A DNA stretch of 64,000 bases. It comes from Nocardia otitidiscaviarum NBRC 14405 (GTDB lineage Bacteria > Actinomycetota > Actinomycetes > Mycobacteriales > Mycobacteriaceae). Of this stretch, positions 26,784-33,660 are shown in pieces (position 1 is the stretch's first letter; every line of letters begins with the position of its first letter). Location: positions 237,358 through 301,357 of the forward strand of contig NZ_BAGD01000106.1 of NCBI RefSeq assembly GCF_000308635.1, given 5' to 3'. The notes below the pieces were generated by a model. It did no database searches. It was not told the origin of the DNA and worked only from the letters and a program-made list of their open reading frames with translations. The translations under genes were made by a program, and so were the position numbers.

Positions 26784-27728
26784 TCATTCGTACGAGGTCG
26801 GCTGCGGATCCCAATCCGGACGCAGGCGCTGTTCCAGCCACTCGCGTAGGGCGGGGCCGTATTCCTCGCGTTGCAAAGCGAAATCGACCGCAGCACGAAG
26901 ATAGCCGCCCGGGTTGCCGAGATCGTGGCGCGACCCACGATGCACCACCACGTGTACCGGGTGGTCCTCGGCGATCAGCAGTGCGATGGCGTCGGTGAGT
27001 TGCAGCTCACCGCCCGCGCCGGGCTCGATGCGGCGCAGGGCGTCGAAGATGGCGCGGTCGAGCAGGTAGCGGCCCGCCGCCGCGTAGGTCGAGGGGGCGT
27101 CCTCCAGTTTGGGCTTCTCCACCATGCCCTTGACCTTCAGCACATTCGGATTGCCGCCCGCCACCGGATCGACGTCGAACACGCCGTAGGCGCTCACCTG
27201 ATCCTTGGGCACGTCGATGGCGCACAGCACCGAGCCGCCGAAGGTGTCGCGCACCCGATTCATCACGGCCAGCACGCCGCTGGGCAGCACCAGATCGTCG
27301 GGCAGCAGCACCGCGACGGCCGTCTCGTCGTCGTCGAGCACCGACTCCGCCTGCGCGACCGCATGTCCCAGCCCGAGCGGCTCCTCCTGCACGACGGAGG
27401 TGACGTCGAGCAGGGCCGGGGCCTTGCGCACCTTTTCCAGCAGCGCGAACTTACCGCGCTCGGCGAGCGTGCCCTCGAGGACCAGATCCTCGACGAAATG
27501 CGCGACCACCCCGTCCTTGCCGGGCGAGGTCACGATGACCAGTCGGCTCGCGCCGGAGTCGGCGGCCTCGGTGGCGACCAACTCGATACCGGGGGTGTCG
27601 ACCACCGGTAGCAGTTCCTTGGGCACGGTCTTGGTCGCGGGCAGGAACCTGGTGCCGAGTCCGGCCGCGGGCACCACCGCGGTGCGGAAGCACGACCCGT
27701 TCCCGGACTGTCCGGCATCTGCTGTCAT
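26784..27728 (-). CDS. galU: UTP-glucose-1-phosphate uridylyltransferase
   Basis: A 314-residue GalU enzyme that makes UDP-glucose from UTP and glucose-1-phosphate for cell-wall glycans. The nucleotide-binding loop is AVVPAAGLGTRFLPATKTVP, with PKELLPVVD following, and VLLPDDLVL and MVEKP segments later. I chose ATG 27728 because AGGG lies 5 nt upstream; the in-frame GTG at 27734 is the alternative. Conserved neighbour of moeA/glp and divergent from the cyclo-ligase gene. Confidence 0.9.
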   Translation of the reverse strand: MTADAGQSGNGSCFRTAVVPAAGLGTRFLPATKTVPKELLPVVDTPGIELVATEAADSGASRLVIVTSPGKDGVVAHFVEDLVLEGTLAERGKFALLEKVRKAPALLDVTSVVQEEPLGLGHAVAQAESVLDDDETAVAVLLPDDLVLPSGVLAVMNRVRDTFGGSVLCAIDVPKDQVSAYGVFDVDPVAGGNPNVLKVKGMVEKPKLEDAPSTYAAAGRYLLDRAIFDALRRIEPGAGGELQLTDAIALLIAEDHPVHVVVHRGSRHDLGNPGGYLRAAVDFALQREEYGPALREWLEQRLRPDWDPQPTSYE

Positions 27729-28025
27729 GAACACACCCTATCCATCCGTCACCTGGGCCGAAGACGCGTTCGACAGCGCTCCGACATGCCGGAGAGCCTA
27801 TGCGGCGAAACCGTGACGAGCGCGTCGAACGTCACTGCTCACACGGGGATAAGCTGCCCGTTCGGAGGGGTGCCGAAACCGTCCACAGCGCCCCGCTATC
27901 GCGCGGCAACAGCGATATTCGCAGCTGGCGGCGGAAGTCTCAGGTCGAAAATCGGACACTGCGACACCTATCACACCGCCGTACCGGCGTCGGGGGACGG
28001 CGCCGGCAACACCTAGGGTGAGGCC

Positions 28026-28610
28026 GTGACGACGACCGGCGAATGGGACAAGCAGGCGTGGCGGGCCGAGATACTGGCACGCCGTGCCGCCGTCTCCGCC
28101 GAGCAGCACGCGACCGAGGCCGCGGCCCTGGCGGCCGGAGTGACGGCACTGCGTGCCAGCGGCTGGGTGTGCGCCTACGTCCCGGTCGGCACCGAGCCCG
28201 GCTCGCTCGCCCTGCTCGACGCACTGCGCGCCGGTGGCGCACGGGTGCTGCTCCCGGTCACCGGCCCACCCGGCCCGCTTACCTGGGCCGAATACCTCGG
28301 CGGCGACCGCCTCCGCCGCGCCCGCTACGGCTTGCTGGAACCGGACGGCCCGCCCGTCCCCGACGCCATGGGCCTGGCCGAGCTGATCCTGATTCCCGCC
28401 CTGGCCGTGGACCGCCGCGGCGTCCGCCTGGGCCGCGGCGCGGGCTACTACGACCGCACCCTGCACGCCGCCCACCCCACCGCCCGCCTCATCGCCGTGG
28501 TCCGCGACGACGAACTGGTGGACCACCTCCCGGAAGAACCCCACGACCACCGCATGGGCTGGGCCCTGACCCCCCACCACGGCCTCCGACAACTGGCAGC
28601 CGACGACTGA
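28026..28610 (+). CDS. 5-formyltetrahydrofolate cyclo-ligase
   Basis: A 194-residue enzyme converting 5-formyl-THF plus ATP to 5,10-methenyl-THF. The C-terminal GVRLGRGAGYYDRTL motif and the N-terminal K-x-x-R-x-x-x-L-x-R-R (KQAWRAEILARR) folate/ATP-binding pattern identify it. GTG start at 28026. Divergent from galU, as in Mycobacterium (Rv0992c/Rv0993). Similar 20-kDa proteins throughout the family. Confidence 0.9.
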   Translation: MTTTGEWDKQAWRAEILARRAAVSAEQHATEAAALAAGVTALRASGWVCAYVPVGTEPGSLALLDALRAGGARVLLPVTGPPGPLTWAEYLGGDRLRRARYGLLEPDGPPVPDAMGLAELILIPALAVDRRGVRLGRGAGYYDRTLHAAHPTARLIAVVRDDELVDHLPEEPHDHRMGWALTPHHGLRQLAADD

Positions 28611-29012
28611 CCGCACCCCGGCGGCAACGCCCACCCGGGTGACACCCGAGAAATCGCAGCGCCCATCCCGAAACCAGTGCCCGATCTCCCGCATGCGGAC
28701 CACCTCGCTCCCGGGAAGGACCCGGTCGGCACGCGTAGCCCCCCGCACCAGCGGCACCGGCACCGGCCGCCGAGCCGCGCACGAGCGAACACCCCCAAGC
28801 AACCGGCACACGCCCCCCGACGCGCAGACACCAGCGCGGACCACTCCGCTCTCACCCGAAGACCCGTACGCCGGTCCCCGTGAGCAGGACTCGCGCCGAT
28901 CCCGCATCCGCCAGCCCCCACCCACACGCACCCGCTGATCACCCTCCACCCAGCCTCACCCACGTACGACCACCGGCCTCCCTCAACGAGAGCCACAACC
29001 GCCGATCCCACC

Positions 29013-29054
29013 CACAAACGCGACCACCCGATCGCACGTCACAAACGCGACCAC
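29013..29054. repeat. 15-bp direct repeat pair
   Basis: CACAAACGCGACCAC is at 29013-29027 and again at 29040-29054. It may be a by-product of low-complexity DNA or a binding site. Function unknown. Confidence 0.4.
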
Positions 29055-29153
29055 TGATCTCGCAAGAATCGGGGTAACTCACCGGGTACGCCCACAATAG
29101 GTTCGCTCCCGACCCGCCGGCACGGGTGCATGAGCCCCCACGGCACTATGCCG

Positions 29154-29206
29154 CCCGCTGAAGACGCGGAGAGGCGGGCAAGCCCGCTGAAGACGCGGAG
29201 AGGCGG
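29154..29206. repeat. 24-bp direct repeat pair upstream of CIRCE promoter
   Basis: A 24-bp unit beginning CCCGCTGAAGACGCG occurs at 29154-29177 and 29183-29206, separated by 5 bp. It ends a few bases before the putative promoter of the Ruc-type gene. It could be a duplication or an additional regulator site. Confidence 0.5.
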
Positions 29207-29209
29207 CAC

Positions 29210-29237
29210 GGAACAAGCGGTCGATTACCTGCGTTGG
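29210..29237 (+). promoter_or_regulatory. putative SigE/SigH-type promoter (GGAAC-N17-CGTT)
   Basis: GGAAC at 29210-29214 and CGTTGG at 29232-29237, spaced by 17 nt, match the extracytoplasmic/heat-shock sigma consensus of mycobacteria. The -10 overlaps the first bases of the CIRCE element, a layout expected for HrcA repression. Not confirmed experimentally. Confidence 0.45.
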
Positions 29238-29260
29238 CACTATCGGCTGTAGAGTGCTAA
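29234..29260. promoter_or_regulatory. CIRCE element (HrcA operator)
   Basis: TTGGCACTA, nine bases, then GAGTGCTAA. The right half matches the CIRCE consensus (GAGTGCTAA) at all nine positions and the left half matches TTAGCACTC at seven of nine, with the exact nine-base spacer. It lies 27 bp before the zinc-ribbon chaperone start, so HrcA repression is expected. Confidence 0.85.
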
Positions 29261-29287
29261 GTCGACAAAGACCGTGGAGGTTACCCG

Positions 29288-29596
29288 ATGCCTACCTACT
29301 CGTACGCCTGCACCGAGTGCGACAACAAGTTCGACATCGTGCAGTCCTTCTCCGATGACGCACTGACCGTCTGCCCCGCGTGCGACGGCAAGCTGCGCAA
29401 GCTGTTCAACTCGGTGGGCATCGTGTTCAAGGGCAGCGGCTTCTACCGCACCGACAGCCGCAACGGGTCGACCTCGAGCGAACCGGCCAAGGCGGCGGCG
29501 TCCTCCGACAGCGGCTCCGCGGCCAGCGGTTCGACCTCCACCGCGTCGACGGCCTCCTCCGGCTCCAGCACCGGCTCCAGCACCTCCGCGGCCTGA
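29288..29596 (+). CDS. ruc: FmdB-like zinc-ribbon protein, redox-regulated chaperone Ruc (Rv0991c-like)
   Basis: A 102-residue protein. The first 50 residues form a FmdB/CxxC zinc ribbon with Cys8, Cys11, Cys29 and Cys32 (YACTEC, CPACDG), and the C-terminal half is a disordered Ser/Thr/Ala/Gly tail. M. tuberculosis Rv0991c, at the same position next to 5-formyl-THF cyclo-ligase and mscL, was described as Ruc, a redox-responsive chaperone with an unstructured C-terminus that is HrcA-controlled. The CIRCE element upstream fits that. Possible partner of the DnaK system under oxidative and heat stress. Confidence 0.8.
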   Translation: MPTYSYACTECDNKFDIVQSFSDDALTVCPACDGKLRKLFNSVGIVFKGSGFYRTDSRNGSTSSEPAKAAASSDSGSAASGSTSTASTASSGSSTGSSTSAA

Positions 29597-29709
29597 CGGA
29601 CCCGGGCCGAAACAGGCTCTGTCCACACCGCTTTCGTTATCCACAACCGACCCCTGCGGCAGCCGTCCGCGGAGTCGGCTGGACCGTGCGCGGCCCTAGG
29701 CTCCGGGCC

Positions 29710-30402
29710 ATGAACCGATTGCGCTCCGCGCTCGCCGACCTGCCACGACCACCGTGGTCGGACGGTGTCGTCCCGCGCCGCCTGGTGGCGGTGGGCCTGC
29801 TGGCGACGGCGGCCGTACTGGCACTGCGCGGCGACCCGGACGACCGGCGCACCGATGTGGTGGTCGCCGCCCGGGAGCTACCGCCCGGACATACACTCGG
29901 CCCGTCGGACGTCCGCACCGTCGGCCGCGAAACCGCCGGCCTGCCGGAGGGTTTCGCGGGTGATCCCGCCGCGGTGCTGGGCGCGACGCTGACGGGCGCG
30001 GTGCGCGCGGGTGAGATCCTCACCGATGTCCGCGTCGTCGGCCCCAGACTGGCCGCCGCCGCGGCCGGTACCCCCGACGCGCGCATCGTCCCCATCCGCC
30101 TGGCGGACGACGCGGTCGCGTCGGTACTGCGCGCCGGTGACCGCGTGGACGTGGTGGCGGCTCCGGCCGAGGCGGCTCCGGCCGAAGCGGCATGGGAGGA
30201 GCGATCGCGGCGGACGGCCGGAGCCGACGCCGCGCGACCGGTCCGCGTGCTGGCGACCGATGCCGCGGTGATCCTGGTGTCCGGGGCCGACGAGCCACGC
30301 GATGCCGGTGATCGGGTGGTGTTGGTGGCGCTCGACGCCCGACATGCCGCCGCGGTCGCCGCCGCCTCGCTACAAACCGCCCTCACGGTGGTGTTCCACT
30401 GA
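29710..30402 (+). CDS. SAF domain-containing protein (CpaB/RcpC-like)
   Basis: A 230-residue protein with an N-terminal membrane helix (about 25-40, RRLVAVGLLATAAVLAL) and a SAF domain (VVVAARELPPGHTLGPSDV, then AGEILTDVRVV). The C-terminal half resembles the RcpC/CpaB portion (ADDAVASVLRAGDRVDVVA). SAF proteins of the CpaB type help assemble Flp pili in other bacteria, but no pilus genes are here, so the role is unclear. Between ruc and mscL. Confidence 0.75.
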   Translation: MNRLRSALADLPRPPWSDGVVPRRLVAVGLLATAAVLALRGDPDDRRTDVVVAARELPPGHTLGPSDVRTVGRETAGLPEGFAGDPAAVLGATLTGAVRAGEILTDVRVVGPRLAAAAAGTPDARIVPIRLADDAVASVLRAGDRVDVVAAPAEAAPAEAAWEERSRRTAGADAARPVRVLATDAAVILVSGADEPRDAGDRVVLVALDARHAAAVAAASLQTALTVVFH

Positions 30403-30535
30403 CCGGCACCGCCGGTCGATTACCATTCCGGTAAACCCCTGATGAAACACCAGTGCACGGCTCCACCGGACGCACCGTCCGACGCTCGTATCCGACCCGC
30501 CCCGGCGCGGCGATCAGGCAGAGGGAGTTTCGGCC

Positions 30536-30940
30536 ATGTTCAAGGGATTCAAGGATTTCCTGCTGCGCGGCAATGTCGTGGACCTGGCGGTCGCCGTGGT
30601 CATGGGCACCGCATTCGTCGCCATTGTCACCGCCTTCAGCAATGGCATCATCAACCCATTGTTGGCCGTATTCGGCGAGAGTGACGAACTCGGGCTGGGA
30701 TTCCAACTCGTGGCCGACAAACCGGCGACCTTCATCGCCATCGGCCCCATCATCACGGCCGCGCTCAACTTCGTCATCATCGCATCCCTGCTCTACTTCA
30801 TCGTGGTGGTTCCGGCGAACAAGGCCAAAAAGCGCTGGGGCACAGCCGAAGCCACGGCAACCGAGCTCGAATTGCTCGCCGAGATTCGCGATCTGCTCGC
30901 CGCGGGTCCCGAACGCAGCGGCGGCAAACACGAATCCTGA
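30536..30940 (+). CDS. mscL: large-conductance mechanosensitive channel MscL
   Basis: A 134-residue MscL homopentamer subunit that opens under membrane tension to release solutes during hypo-osmotic shock. It has the N-terminal amphipathic helix (MFKGFKDFLLRGNVVDLAVAV), two transmembrane helices and the conserved N-terminal K-x-F-K-x-F and R-G-N-V motifs. RBS AGGGAG lies 8 nt upstream. Conserved synteny with ruc and the MprAB/PepD genes. Confidence 0.92.
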   Translation: MFKGFKDFLLRGNVVDLAVAVVMGTAFVAIVTAFSNGIINPLLAVFGESDELGLGFQLVADKPATFIAIGPIITAALNFVIIASLLYFIVVVPANKAKKRWGTAEATATELELLAEIRDLLAAGPERSGGKHES

Positions 30941-30981
30941 ACGGCAGCCCACCACCCGGTGAACAAGCGGCGCTGAACAAA

Positions 30982-31015
30982 AATGGGCCCGGTGCGAAAA
31001 CGCACCGGGCCCATT
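30982..31015. terminator. hairpin terminator after mscL
   Basis: A perfect 15-bp stem (30982-30996 with 31001-31015) and loop AAAA between the convergent mscL and the first porin gene. It can serve both. Confidence 0.9.
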
Positions 31016-31032
31016 CTCGGATCAGGCGTCGA

Positions 31033-31698
31033 TCAGCCGAGGCTGAACGGCTGGCCCCACAGGGTGACCGTGCTCATGACGTTGTCCGTCTCGACCTTGA
31101 CGGTCACGAAGGCACGCGCCTGCGCGTAACCGGCGCAGCCACCGAGGCCGATGGTGGTGTCGGCCCAGGTCACCGAGCCGTGCTGACCCTTGAACGAGTT
31201 GTTGGTGGCATGGTCCTCGTTGCCGTAGTCGTCCGGCTTCTCGATGTCGAGGACATAGAAGCGGGCCGCCTGGCCGGGGCCGAGCGACAGACTGCCGCCG
31301 GTGGAGGCACCGAGGGAGGCGCTGCCGTTCTCTTCCAGCGGAACGCTGCCCTCGATACCGCCCTCGACGCCGCCGCCGCCGATGTTCACCTGGCAGCCGA
31401 CCACGTAGCCGGGGTAGATCTTGCCCTTGCTGGCGCCGGACAGCTCGACCTGAGCCGAACCCGAGACCCAGGCGTTGCGGTGCAGCGGGGTCGAACCCAT
31501 GGACGGGCTGATCAGCGCGGACTCACCGACCAGGCGGACGGTCACCACGGTGCCGTCGGACAGGGTCTTGGTGATTTCGCCGCCCGGCAGCGGCACGAAG
31601 GTGTCGGCGTTCGCGGCACCGGTGGAGAACAGGCCCAGGGCGACGGCGGCAGTGGCACCCACACCGGCCAGCCGAGCCACGGTCTTACGGATGTTCAT
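31033..31698 (-). CDS. MspA family outer-membrane porin (NfpA/NfpB-like), second copy of pair
   Basis: A 221-residue secreted porin. Signal peptide to about residue 31 (AANA-DTFVPLPGG). The mature protein has the MspA-type motifs DTFVPLPGG, GCQVNIGGG and LGGCAGYAQARAFV with two conserved Cys (102 and 188). MspA porins form oligomeric beta-barrel channels in the mycolate outer membrane. N. farcinica encodes adjacent NfpA and NfpB that make a hetero-oligomeric cation-selective channel; this pair fits. RBS GAGGG lies 9 nt upstream. A 64-bp gap separates it from the upstream paralog. Confidence 0.88.
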   Translation of the reverse strand: MNIRKTVARLAGVGATAAVALGLFSTGAANADTFVPLPGGEITKTLSDGTVVTVRLVGESALISPSMGSTPLHRNAWVSGSAQVELSGASKGKIYPGYVVGCQVNIGGGGVEGGIEGSVPLEENGSASLGASTGGSLSLGPGQAARFYVLDIEKPDDYGNEDHATNNSFKGQHGSVTWADTTIGLGGCAGYAQARAFVTVKVETDNVMSTVTLWGQPFSLG

Positions 31699-31762
31699 AT
31701 TGTTTTCCCTCAAGGGTTTGAATTCGCTTGCGCGAGAAGTGATTTGGCGAGACCGGGACGCG

Positions 31763-32443
31763 TCAGCCAATGCTGAACGGCATACCGTAGAGGGTGGTCT
31801 TCGAGTAGTGGTCGCCGATGATCTCGACCACGGTGTAGGACCGGGCCTGCGCGTAGCCCGCGCAGCCCTGGATCTGCATCTCGGCATCCATGTACTCGAC
31901 CGAGTAGACACCCGGCTTCAGGATGTCCTTGCCCTCGACCTCGACCCACTTGACCTGGCCGGGGCCCAGCTCCAGGCCCATGGACACGCCGCCACCGAGA
32001 TCACTCAGGTTGATGCTCGCCGACACGCCCGCGGAGATGGCCTCGTCACCGATGCTGACCTGGCAGCCGATGATGTAGCCGGTGCTGATCCGCGAAGCGC
32101 CGTGGGTGGACGAGTTGTTGGAGCCGTCACGACCCGACGGGCCGTTCCAGGGGCCCGGCTCACCCTCGGGGGTGCTACGGACATCGGCGGTGGCATTGCC
32201 ACTCACCCACACGGTGCGCCCGGCACCGTTGGCCGCCAAGGACGGCGACACGATCGCCTGCTCGCCCGTACGCGTGATGGTGACCTCGCCACCCGGGCTC
32301 GTCTTCTGGCCGTCCGGCAACGGCACGAAGGTATCCGCGTGGGCAGCACCGGTCGACATAAGGCCGATGGCAACGGCCGCAGCCGCGCCAGCGCCCGCGA
32401 TCCGGGCACCACGACGCAGACCGTTGGTGCGGTTCTCGCTCAT
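31763..32443 (-). CDS. MspA family outer-membrane porin (NfpA/NfpB-like), first copy of pair
   Basis: A 226-residue secreted porin, paralogous to the adjacent one. Signal peptide to about residue 36 (AAHA-DTFVPLPDG). DTFVPLPDG, IIGCQVSIG and QGCAGYAQARSY are conserved with the neighbour, but the mature middle carries an extra GPWNGPSGRDGSNNSSTH loop. ATG 32443 is preceded by AGGGG. A CRP-type site lies about 285 bp upstream of the start. Probably co-transcribed with the downstream copy. Confidence 0.88.
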   Translation of the reverse strand: MSENRTNGLRRGARIAGAGAAAAVAIGLMSTGAAHADTFVPLPDGQKTSPGGEVTITRTGEQAIVSPSLAANGAGRTVWVSGNATADVRSTPEGEPGPWNGPSGRDGSNNSSTHGASRISTGYIIGCQVSIGDEAISAGVSASINLSDLGGGVSMGLELGPGQVKWVEVEGKDILKPGVYSVEYMDAEMQIQGCAGYAQARSYTVVEIIGDHYSKTTLYGMPFSIG

Positions 32444-32811
32444 ACTTCCCCTCATCAGGTTTCTAGCGGTCAGCCTCGACACCCGAGGCTGAAATGGGGT
32501 CCTCTCAGGCCCAGCTCAGTTTGTCGCCTTTTTGTTGCCACTGTGTAACTAATGACAAATTTTGTGCTCCAAGCGAGTTCAGCCACAGGAACCCGGGCCA
32601 GGTTCCTGGTGCAGTGGGCGCGGCAACGCCACACTCCGAGACTGGAGAACCCACGGGTTGTACAGCCCGAAGTGGGACATTAAACACTCAGGCAATGACT
32701 GAGCAATGTAAGAGTTGGTAAACGCCATGTGATCTGGATCACAGTGACCATGATTCTCATATCACTTGATTTGCATAAGTGCGGTGAGCAGGGAAGTCGT
32801 AGAAACAACGA
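32444..32811. promoter_or_regulatory. 370-bp porin upstream region with CRP-like site
   Basis: An AT-richer stretch upstream of the porin pair, with no supported gene. It contains the CRP-like palindrome at 32728-32743. No canonical -35/-10 pair stands out by eye, but a long 5' leader is possible. The terminator at 32812-32840 bounds it. Confidence 0.55.
32728..32743. promoter_or_regulatory. CRP/GlxR-type binding site (TGTGA-N6-TCACA)
   Basis: TGTGATCTGGATCACA matches the actinobacterial CRP consensus TGTGA-N6-TCACA exactly. Half-sites are symmetrical over seven bases. About 285 bp upstream of the first porin and the only recognisable regulator site there. Confidence 0.65.
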
Positions 32812-32840
32812 AAAGGCTCGACGCTAAGCGTCGAGCCTTT
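32812..32840. terminator. hairpin terminator
   Basis: A 12-bp perfect stem (32812-32823 with 32829-32840), extendable to 14 bp with a 1-nt loop on paper, ending the short gene downstream of moaB2 on the minus strand. Confidence 0.85.
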
Positions 32841-32876
32841 GCCGGCGATAGCCGGCGCAGATCACCCGGATCAATT

Positions 32877-33068
32877 TCAGCCGTGATGCGGCGGCACCTG
32901 CGACCGCAACCAGTCGTCGGACGCACCCGAGTTCGGCTCCGGCGTCCGTTCGTCCCGGGTGGTAGCTGGCAGGGTGTCGCCGAAGACCCGCGCGAGTCGA
33001 GCCGCCTCGGCCACGGAGAGCTTCTTGCGCCGTGGCGGCTCGGGATCGCGATCGGCGTCAGAGTTCAT
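32877..33068 (-). CDS. conserved small hypothetical protein downstream of MoaB2
   Basis: A 63-residue protein with a basic Lys/Arg N-terminus and an AEAARLARVFGDTLP helix, ending SDDWLRSQVPPHHG. Starts 11 bp inside the end of moaB2, so it is translationally coupled. I recognise the pattern as a common small companion of pepD-moaB2 in actinobacteria, but know no function. Confidence 0.65.
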   Translation of the reverse strand: MNSDADRDPEPPRRKKLSVAEAARLARVFGDTLPATTRDERTPEPNSGASDDWLRSQVPPHHG

Positions 33069-33660
33069 CCGCGAGCCCGGACAGCTGCTCGATCACCCGG
33101 ATCGCCAGCGGGCCGAGGGTGGCCATACCGTCGCGGACGGCGGCGCGGGTGCCGGGCAGGTTGACCACCAGGGTGCTGCCCGAGACGCCCGCCAGACCGC
33201 GGGACAGGCCCGCGTCCACCGAACCGGCGGACAGTCCGGAGGCACGCAGTGCCTCGCTGATCCCCGGCAGTTCCCGATCCAGCACCTCGGCGGTGGCCTC
33301 GGGGGTGCAGTCGCGCGGGGACATGCCGGTGCCGCCCACCGAGATGACCAGATCCACGCCGCCGATCACCGCGGTATTGAGCGCATTGCGGATCTCGACC
33401 TCGTCGGCCTGAACCGACACCGAGGCGTCCACCAGGAAGCCCGCCTCGGTGAGTAGCTCGGTGACCAGCGGACCCAGCGAGTCCACCCCGCCATGGGCGG
33501 TTCGGTCGTCGACGACCACGACAAGAGCACGGCCCGCCACAGCGGCATCGATTTCCATGGTGCTCACCGTAGCGTCCTTGTCCGACAACGGCTCCCAACC
33601 CCCGTCTCGGAGGATTCGCTCCGCTGCCAGCGCGATCGGTCTGCTGCGTACTTGGCTCAT
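33058..33660 (-). CDS. moaB2: MogA/MoaB family molybdenum cofactor biosynthesis protein (Rv0984-like)
   Basis: A 200-residue protein of the MogA/MoaB family, which adenylates molybdopterin. The signature is LVISVGGTGMSPRDCTPEATAEVL, followed by GISEALRASG. The N-terminal about 35 residues precede the fold, so a later Met is possible. The start overlaps the pepD stop by 4 nt (ATGA), implying an operon: pepD-moaB2-small protein. Equivalent to M. tuberculosis moaB2 (Rv0984). Confidence 0.88.
   Translation of the reverse strand: MSQVRSRPIALAAERILRDGGWEPLSDKDATVSTMEIDAAVAGRALVVVVDDRTAHGGVDSLGPLVTELLTEAGFLVDASVSVQADEVEIRNALNTAVIGGVDLVISVGGTGMSPRDCTPEATAEVLDRELPGISEALRASGLSAGSVDAGLSRGLAGVSGSTLVVNLPGTRAAVRDGMATLGPLAIRVIEQLSGLADEL

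Larger units (their letters stand above)
28620..29209. other. gene-free 590-bp interval with direct repeats
   Basis: Long interval after the cyclo-ligase with no supported gene. Open frames on both strands are Arg/Pro-rich with no ribosome binding site. Two short direct-repeat pairs occur in its second half (29013-29054 and 29154-29206). No tRNA or small RNA is recognised by eye. Confidence 0.5.
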
